Of a stretch of DNA of 64,000 nt, positions 58,836 to 64,000 are shown one piece after another (position 1 is the first letter of the stretch; each line of letters begins with the position of its first letter). A program made the position numbers and the translations under genes. The notes below the pieces were generated by a model that saw only the letters and a list, made by a program, of their open reading frames with translations, had not been told where the DNA came from and did no database searches. Source of the DNA: Luteolibacter sp. SL250 (lineage in GTDB: Bacteria; Verrucomicrobiota; Verrucomicrobiia; Verrucomicrobiales; Akkermansiaceae); NCBI RefSeq assembly GCF_026625605.1, contig NZ_CP113054.1:4852938-4916937 (forward strand), written 5' to 3'.

Positions 58836-59285
58836 TCAGGCCAGCTTTTCAAGACGGTCGAGCGCCGCAATGTGGTGGTTGATCCGGGGGAGCAATTCGC
58901 TGCGGACCGCCTCCTTGTGTGAAGGCATCATTTCTTCCCCTTCCAGCGCCGCCTCATAGTCGGAACGGCCTTTTTCCTCGCCCTTCTTGAGGGATTCCAG
59001 GGCGGAGTCCTCGCCGAACAGATTGGCGGTTCCCTGGACCACCTTCGCGAAAACACCCCAAGCACCTGACTCCTCCTCCGGGGTGCCACCCATCTCCCGC
59101 ACGTTCTGCGAAAGGCGGGCTGCGGAGAGGGCATGTTCCGTCCGGATCTTCTGCAGTTCCGCGACAGCGGGCTTTCCGGCGTAGTGGTTGATGGCAAGCG
59201 AGTAGGTCTCGACGGCAGAAAGCTCACCGCGGAGCAGGCTGTTGCAGACCCGGATGCAGGATTCGTTCGATTCGGTGGTTTTCAT
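58836..59285 (-). CDS. DUF2383/PA2169-type four-helix bundle protein
   Basis: 149 aa from the ATG at 59285. Two paired helices make a ferritin-like bundle: ESCIRVCNSLLRGELSAVETYSLAINHY, then ELQKIRTEHALSAARLSQNVREMG, and later SDYEAALEGEEMMPSHKEAVRSELLPRINHHIAALDRLEKL. The family (PA2169-like, DUF2383) is stress-associated, with metal binding unproven. It is divergent from the FMN oxidase across about 235 bp. Confidence 0.85.
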   Translation of the reverse strand: MKTTESNESCIRVCNSLLRGELSAVETYSLAINHYAGKPAVAELQKIRTEHALSAARLSQNVREMGGTPEEESGAWGVFAKVVQGTANLFGEDSALESLKKGEEKGRSDYEAALEGEEMMPSHKEAVRSELLPRINHHIAALDRLEKLA

Positions 59286-59520
59286 GGTGGTAGGTGGTTG
59301 GGGTTCGGAGCTTGAAAAGTCCTTCCACCGACGTCGCACGGCGCGTACCCGGTGGGATTTCCTTGGAAACACAAGCATTGCCGGATGCCCTCCGAAGTTA
59401 TTCCGCATGAACCGGATGCAACGTGCATGAAACTCCGGAGGCAGCGCCCCTGAAATTTTGCATCGGCGAGGGGTCTGGTCCGTGGCATGCTCTCCAACGA
59501 ATTTCCGGACCGTCCCAGCC

Positions 59521-60615
59521 ATGCCCACGCCCCTTCCTCCTCTTTCCTCCATCCCGCCGGACATTGTCTCCGTAGAGGACTACGAGGTGCTCGCCTACGA
59601 GCGGCTGGAAGCCTCCGTCTGGGCCTATCTCTCCGGCGGCGCCGGGGATGAGTCCACCCTGCGGGAGAACCGCAGCGCCTTCGAGCGCATCCGCCTTTCA
59701 CCCCGGCTGTTCCGCGACTTCGAAGGGGCGAACACCCGCCTTCATCTGGCGGGGAGGAGCTATGAGCACCCCATCTTCCTCGCCCCCACCGCCTCCCACC
59801 ACCTGTTCCACCCGGAAGGGGAACTGGCCACCGTGCTGGGTGCGGCCGCGATGCAGGCGGCCATGGTGGTCAGCACGCAGGCCAGCACCTCCCTGGAGGA
59901 CATCGCCCGCGGCTCCCAGACCCCGCTCTGGTTCCAGCTCTACATCCAACAGGACCGGGAGTTCACCGCCGACCTGGTCCGCAGGGCGGAGGTGGCCGGA
60001 TATGAGGCCCTCGTTGTCACGGCGGACGCGCCGCTCAGCGGTCTCCGCAACCGGGAGCAGCGCGCCGGTTTCCGCATCCCCCCGGGGATCGAGCCGGTGA
60101 ACCTCCGCGGCATGAATCCCACCCCTCCCGCCACGAAGGTGTTCGGCAGCGAGCTGATGGATTCCGCCCCAACCTGGAAGGATCTGGCATGGCTCCAGGC
60201 CCGGACGAAACTGCCTGTCTTCGTCAAGGGCATCCTGGATCCCCAGGACGCCATCATCGCCCTGGAACAAGGGGTTGCCGGCATCATCGTTTCGAACCAC
60301 GGAGGCAGGACGCTGGACACCCTGCCTGCCGGCATCGAGGCGCTGCCCCGGGTGGCGGAGCGCATCGGAAAACGCATCCCGATCGTCCTCGACGGGGGCA
60401 TCCGCCGGGGAACGGACGTTTTCAAGGCAATCGCCCTGGGAGCCTCCGCCGTCATGATCGGGCGGCCATATCTGCACGGACTCGCCGCGGCTGGTGCCAT
60501 CGGCGTGGCCCACGTACTCAGGATCCTGCGGACGGAGCTGGAGGTCACGATGGCCCTCACCGGGACACGCTCGCTGGCGGAGATCACGCCAGCCTCCCTG
60601 TGGCCGGAAAAATGA
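59521..60615 (+). CDS. FMN-dependent alpha-hydroxy-acid oxidase/dehydrogenase
   Basis: The 364-aa protein is a TIM-barrel flavoprotein of the lactate/glycolate oxidase family. Family motifs are YLSGGAGDESTLRENRSAF near 40, FLAPTASHHLFHPEGE, TPLWFQLYIQQDRE, the catalytic His region GIIVSNHGGRTLDTLPAG near 260 with the substrate Arg two residues after GG, and DGGIRRGTDVFKAIALGASAVMIGRPYLHGLA. It is soluble. Whether it uses O2 or a quinone and which acid it takes cannot be told from sequence. Confidence 0.92.
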   Translation: MPTPLPPLSSIPPDIVSVEDYEVLAYERLEASVWAYLSGGAGDESTLRENRSAFERIRLSPRLFRDFEGANTRLHLAGRSYEHPIFLAPTASHHLFHPEGELATVLGAAAMQAAMVVSTQASTSLEDIARGSQTPLWFQLYIQQDREFTADLVRRAEVAGYEALVVTADAPLSGLRNREQRAGFRIPPGIEPVNLRGMNPTPPATKVFGSELMDSAPTWKDLAWLQARTKLPVFVKGILDPQDAIIALEQGVAGIIVSNHGGRTLDTLPAGIEALPRVAERIGKRIPIVLDGGIRRGTDVFKAIALGASAVMIGRPYLHGLAAAGAIGVAHVLRILRTELEVTMALTGTRSLAEITPASLWPEK

Positions 60616-60717
60616 CATCCGCCGCCGGGAATTTCACCTCAACGGGTTGCGGTTTCCGGCCTTGCCACGGGCCTCCGGAGCGCGTTCACTCGCCGTCCTC
60701 CATTTTTCCCCGTCAAC

Positions 60718-61218
60718 GTGAAAGCGCACGAACTTTACTCCGCAGTCGATCCCGCCATTGTCACCGAAATCCTCGATTGGTTCCGTGCCAACGACCGGAA
60801 TGTCTATAAGTCCGCCGTCGCCACCCTGGCCGCCAACCGGAAGCTCCGCCCAGTCTTCATCCAGAAGAAGACCCTCCCGGAACAATACGCGTGGATCCTG
60901 AAGACCCTCAAGCTGAACGCCTGTGACACCATCGGCGAACACCTCCTGCAGGCCTACCTCATGTCGGCGCAGCAGTCGCTTCTCGCGATGTTCTGCGATG
61001 GCCTGGGCATCCCGCACGACGGCAAAGGTTCCGTCGTCGGCGACCTGCCGAAGAAGCTCGATGAAGAGCGTCTGACCAACACCATCAACAAGCTGGTCGA
61101 CATCTTCGACCCGAAGATGCTCACGGTTTATCTCCGCTGCTTCAACCTGCAGGTTCCCGGCGGCTGGCCTGAACTGACCGCGAAACTGGAATCCGACGAG
61201 CGCCTGAAGCTCGCCTGA
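60718..61218 (+). CDS. Conserved hypothetical protein
   Basis: The 166-aa helical soluble protein has a GTG start at 60718. The run LPEQYAWILKTLKLNACDTIGEHLLQAYLMSAQQSLLAMFCDGLGIPHDG and the end NLQVPGGWPELTAKL look conserved in Verrucomicrobiota, but I recall no function. It is 56 bp upstream of miaB and probably in one operon. Confidence 0.7.
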   Translation: MKAHELYSAVDPAIVTEILDWFRANDRNVYKSAVATLAANRKLRPVFIQKKTLPEQYAWILKTLKLNACDTIGEHLLQAYLMSAQQSLLAMFCDGLGIPHDGKGSVVGDLPKKLDEERLTNTINKLVDIFDPKMLTVYLRCFNLQVPGGWPELTAKLESDERLKLA

Positions 61219-61274
61219 ACGACTCCGACGTCCGGTGTCGGACGCCCGGTTTCCAATGCTCCCTCTTTGAAATC

Positions 61275-62654
61275 ATGCCCAAGGTTTACGTAAAGACCTA
61301 CGGTTGCCAGATGAACGAGCGCGACTCGGAGCAAGTCGCGCGCATGTTCACCGAGGGTGGCTACGTGGTCACCTCCGACGAATACGATGCCGACGTCATC
61401 CTGGTGAACACCTGCTCCGTCCGTGACCAGGCGGAGCAGAAGGCGCTAGGCAAGATGGGCATGACCATGAGCAACCTGCGGGAGAAGCGCCCGCACGTGG
61501 TCTACGGCTTCATGGGCTGCATGGCCCAGTCCCGAGGGGATGAGCTTTTCCAGACCATCCCACGTCTGGACGTGGTGGTGGGCACGCAGAAGTACCACAA
61601 AGTCTTCGAGTATGTGGACACCATCCTGCGCCGCCGGCTGGAGGCCCGCATGGATGACCCTTCCCTCTCGCTGCAGGGCGCCAGCGTCTGCGACATCGCC
61701 GATGAGGAAGGCTCCCAGAACACCATCCGCGACCACCTTCCGAAGGCGAAGAACGCCGCCGCGTTTGTCTCCATCATGCAGGGCTGCAACATGCGCTGCT
61801 CCTTCTGCATCGTCCCTGATACGCGGGGCAAGGAGCGCGGACGCCCCATCGCGGAGATCGTGGAGGAGGTCCGCAACCTCGCCGCGCAGGGCGTGAAGGA
61901 GATCACCCTTCTCGGCCAGATCGTGAACCTCTATGGCCGCACCGAGTTCCCGAAGGTGGATGGAAAATCCCCGTTCGTGCAACTCCTGGAAGCTGTCCAT
62001 GAAGTGGAAGGCATCGAGCGTATCCGCTTCACCTCCCCGCACCCCATCGGCTACCGCGACGATCTCGTCGCTGCCTTCACCTACCTGCCGAAGCTGGCCT
62101 CCCATATCCATTTCCCGATGCAGAGTGGCTCGGACCGCATCCTCAAGTTGATGCGCCGTCCGTATAAGAACGAAAAGTTCATCGAGATCTGCGAAAAGAT
62201 GAAGGCCGCCAGGCCCGGCCTCGCCATCACCACGGACATCATCGTCGGCTTCCCGGGTGAAACGGAAGAGGATTTCCAAGCGACGGTGGATACCGTCGAG
62301 CGCCTGCAGTTCGACAACGCTTTCGTTTTCCGCTACTCGAAGCGGCGCAACACTCCCGCCGCGGAGATGGACGGCCAGCTTTCCGAGGAGGACAAGGGTG
62401 ACCGCAACAAGCGGCTGCTCGCCGTGGTTGACCGCATCTGCAAGGAGAAACACGAGGCGCTGGTGGGCACCATCCAGCAGGTCTTCTGCGAAGGCCCGTC
62501 GAAGAACAACGCCGCAAAGCTCTCCGGTCGCACCTTCCAGAACAAGATCGTCATCTTCGACGGCAACGCCGAGCGCCTCACCGGTGAGATGGTGGACGTG
62601 AAGATCCACGCCTCCACCGGCTTCACCCTCTATGGTGACGTGGTGGGCGTCTGA
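61275..62654 (+). CDS. miaB: tRNA-2-methylthio-N6-dimethylallyladenosine synthase
   Basis: Radical SAM methylthiotransferase that modifies A37 of tRNAs reading UNN codons. The 459 aa are a usual length. The N-terminal MTTase domain has cluster Cys in YVKTYGCQMNERDSEQ, NTCSVRDQAEQKALG and GFMGCMAQS. The radical SAM motif is CNMRCSFCIVPDTRGKERGRP near 175. The C-terminal TRAM domain covers about 390-455. The signature HFPMQSGSDRILKLMRRPY is also present. Confidence 0.96.
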   Translation: MPKVYVKTYGCQMNERDSEQVARMFTEGGYVVTSDEYDADVILVNTCSVRDQAEQKALGKMGMTMSNLREKRPHVVYGFMGCMAQSRGDELFQTIPRLDVVVGTQKYHKVFEYVDTILRRRLEARMDDPSLSLQGASVCDIADEEGSQNTIRDHLPKAKNAAAFVSIMQGCNMRCSFCIVPDTRGKERGRPIAEIVEEVRNLAAQGVKEITLLGQIVNLYGRTEFPKVDGKSPFVQLLEAVHEVEGIERIRFTSPHPIGYRDDLVAAFTYLPKLASHIHFPMQSGSDRILKLMRRPYKNEKFIEICEKMKAARPGLAITTDIIVGFPGETEEDFQATVDTVERLQFDNAFVFRYSKRRNTPAAEMDGQLSEEDKGDRNKRLLAVVDRICKEKHEALVGTIQQVFCEGPSKNNAAKLSGRTFQNKIVIFDGNAERLTGEMVDVKIHASTGFTLYGDVVGV

Positions 62655-62725
62655 GCGGCAAGCCCCCCTTCGGCAGCCCGTTGACCGCAGGTTGAAAAAT
62701 CCGCGCGATGGAGGATAGTGGCCCC

Positions 62726-63421
62726 ATGATGACCGGACTGAAGTCACGCGCCGCCCTGCTGGGAGCCATCCTGGCATCCCTGACGTCCCAACTCCCAGCG
62801 GAGGAACTCGCCCTGTGGGTCAAGGTTTCCCTGAAGCCGGAGATCCACGAACGCTACATCGTGGCCGTGCAAAAGAACGTGGAGGAGACCCGCAAGGAAC
62901 CGTCCAGCCCGCGCTTCGACTTCTATCAGGACACCGCATCTCCGGGCGTCTTCCACCAATTCGAAGTCTGGAAGGATCAGGCTGCGCTGGATGACCACCT
63001 CAAACAACCCTACGTCAAAGCCTCCTGGAAGGTCCGGGACGAGGGCGAAACCGCCCCGAAGGAAGTCATCAAGATGGCGCCCTACCGCGCGACGACGACC
63101 GCCAAAGCCCCTGACGGCGATCTCTCCGGCAGCCAGAATGTGATCGTGGTCTTTCAACCGGAAGAGCAGCTCAAGGAGGAGTTCCTCAGTGAATTCGACA
63201 AGGTCATCGAGGGCGCAAGAAAAGCGGACGGGAATCTTGCGTTCGAACTGTACCGCACCACCGATCCTGCGGGAAAGTTCGTTCTGTTCGAACGCTGGGC
63301 AAGCCCAGCCGACTACGCGAAGCATCTTTCCACCCCCTACGTCGCCGCATTCTACAAGCACTTCGAAGCCCTAGTTGAGAACCGCGTGCGCCATTTTGGG
63401 AAAGATCTCTCGGTGAAGTGA
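62726..63421 (+). CDS. Exported protein with two ABM (antibiotic biosynthesis monooxygenase-like) domains
   Basis: 231 aa from the ATG at 62726 (a second ATG follows). The signal peptide is KSRAALLGAILASLTSQLPA. Two ferredoxin-like ABM modules are present: about 25-115 (LWVKVSLKPEIHERYIVAVQKNVEETRKEP, then FHQFEVWKDQAALDDHLKQPYVK), and about 135-225 (VIVVFQPEEQLKEEFLSEFDKVIEGARK, then FVLFERWASPADYAKHLSTPYV). Both keep the E.W ... H...P pattern of YgiN-like domains. Export is unusual for the family. The repeat element copy B lies 25 bp after its stop. Confidence 0.85.
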   Translation: MMTGLKSRAALLGAILASLTSQLPAEELALWVKVSLKPEIHERYIVAVQKNVEETRKEPSSPRFDFYQDTASPGVFHQFEVWKDQAALDDHLKQPYVKASWKVRDEGETAPKEVIKMAPYRATTTAKAPDGDLSGSQNVIVVFQPEEQLKEEFLSEFDKVIEGARKADGNLAFELYRTTDPAGKFVLFERWASPADYAKHLSTPYVAAFYKHFEALVENRVRHFGKDLSVK

Positions 63422-63445
63422 TTTCCGGCGGTGGATGTCTCCCGG

Positions 63446-63590
63446 TTGGAATCGCAACCAGCATTTCCAATCGCCAAGCGCCCCGGTTTCCGTCATGGTT
63501 CCGCTGTCGCAAGACAAGACGGTCCGGCTGAGATGCTTCGAGGTTAATGGGTTTTTCCTCGCAGATGATCATCCGGGCCGTTTTCTTTTT
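63446..63590 (+). repeat. Two-stem dispersed element, copy B
   Basis: Stem TTGGAA/TTCCAA (63446-63451 with 63465-63470) with a loop unlike that of copy A. Then CGGTCCGG/CCGGGCCG (63520-63527 with 63573-63580), where a G-U pair replaces the A-U of copy A. The inner CGAGG/CCTCG stem is kept, and TTTTCTTTTT follows. Confidence 0.8.
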
Positions 63591-64000
63591 GTACCCTTGG
63601 GGAGGCACGCGAATGAAGTTCCTCGGAACCCCTCCATGAGAGGCAGACCGATGGGTTCGGGTGGTGCTATCGCTACTTGTCCCCTTCGTTCTGGATGGAC
63701 GCTTGTAGATTTTCGCGCTTGGGGCGTAGTGCGTCTAAGGTTGACCTCCATCTGCCGCCGAATTCTCGCACCCGGCCACAACATGATACCGGCAGGTGGG
63801 TCGGTTCGCGGATTTCCAACTCTATGCCATGAAATGATTCGATGATCCATCCGGTTGTTCCCCGCCGGGCGGTGATTTCCACCTGCTTGCAGCCGGCGAA
63901 TCCGGATCACTTGCAGTTTCCGGGTGGAGATAGATGATTTGCCCGCCCGAGGTTATCCGGTCGTTCCGCCTGTGGCCGGTGCTTTCCGGAACTTTCGTTT
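63591..64000. other. Gene-poor end of window
   Basis: No supported gene. On the minus strand a 70-codon frame (63673-63882, GTG start; PTHLPVSCCGRVREFGGRW, RSTLDALRPKRENLQ) has a protein-like look and may be a repeat-derived or decayed fragment. It has no clear start or ribosome site. No promoter or repeat unit was confirmed elsewhere in this stretch. Confidence 0.4.

Noticed and set aside
63569..63910. Minus-strand ORFs at the window end
   Set aside because: Two overlapping frames look partly protein-like but have no start signals or known domain, so they were not called as genes.
1..64000. CRISPR array, prophage or integrative element
   Set aside because: No regularly spaced direct repeats, no integrase, transposase, capsid or conjugation gene was found on either strand.

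Overview
The window looks like a GC-rich chromosomal segment from a verrucomicrobial bacterium, most likely Verrucomicrobiaceae/Luteolibacter-like. This is an inference from gene content: a PEP-CTERM sorting signal, a DUF1592/DUF1552 (planctomycete-type cytochrome/Tat) gene pair, many secreted Tat or Sec proteins, GH88 and GH28-type carbohydrate enzymes, a golvesin-tailed FAD oxidoreductase, and palindromic dispersed repeats of the kind common in that phylum. No phage module, transposase, plasmid function or CRISPR array was seen. Four tRNA genes are present: Arg-CCG, Gly-GCC, Leu-TAG and Ser-GGA.

Layout. 1-9 kb holds housekeeping genes: grpE (cut by the window edge), dnaJ, rsmE, mazG, a rhomboid protease, GTP-type PEP carboxykinase, a 2-Cys peroxiredoxin and a small duplicated-motif cysteine protein. 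9-17 kb is a polymer-use locus. A XylR-like regulator is divergent from three secreted proteins: an M14-like carboxypeptidase with a lectin-like N-terminus, a PEP-CTERM lectin fused in frame to a GH42-like hydrolase, and a Tat alpha/beta hydrolase. 17-25 kb has a polyvalent-kinase-like gene, acylphosphatase, a tandem thioredoxin-fold protein, an FG-GAP protein, a VOC protein, a structured leader with a 50-codon ORF, and a phospholipase C. 25-34 kb has tRNA-Arg, GH88 with an SDR, a conserved unknown, a double SRPBCC protein, and two SDRs divergent from an AraC regulator. 34-41 kb has a PepSY-like protein with a two-component system, then a minus-strand run ending in serS. 41-46 kb has the DUF1592/DUF1552 pair and two unknowns. 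47-64 kb has tRNA-Gly, a FAD oxidoreductase, a xylose-isomerase-like Tat protein, a class A PBP with altered transpeptidase motifs, a MidA-type methyltransferase, tRNA-Leu, GH28, tRNA-Ser, a cobalamin adenosyltransferase, queE, an FMN-dependent hydroxy-acid oxidase, miaB and an ABM-domain protein.

How the parts relate. The GH28-like, GH88 and SDR genes fit uronate/pectin-type catabolism, and the 10-17 kb operon fits attack on a different, probably glycopeptide or substituted glycan, substrate. The exported Trx, peroxiredoxin, Tat and PEP-CTERM proteins indicate a busy envelope.

The least explained material lies between genes. There are REPIN-like doublets (4.3 and 18.4 kb), a 359-bp inverted-repeat element (45.4 kb) and a GGGACA cluster (28.3 kb). 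A family of short hairpins with a GTAGCG flank sits at gene 3' ends. A roughly 144-bp element occurs twice (25.4 and 63.4 kb) and keeps two stems and a terminal T-run while one loop varies. This last element is my best candidate for an undescribed structured RNA or mobile repeat.
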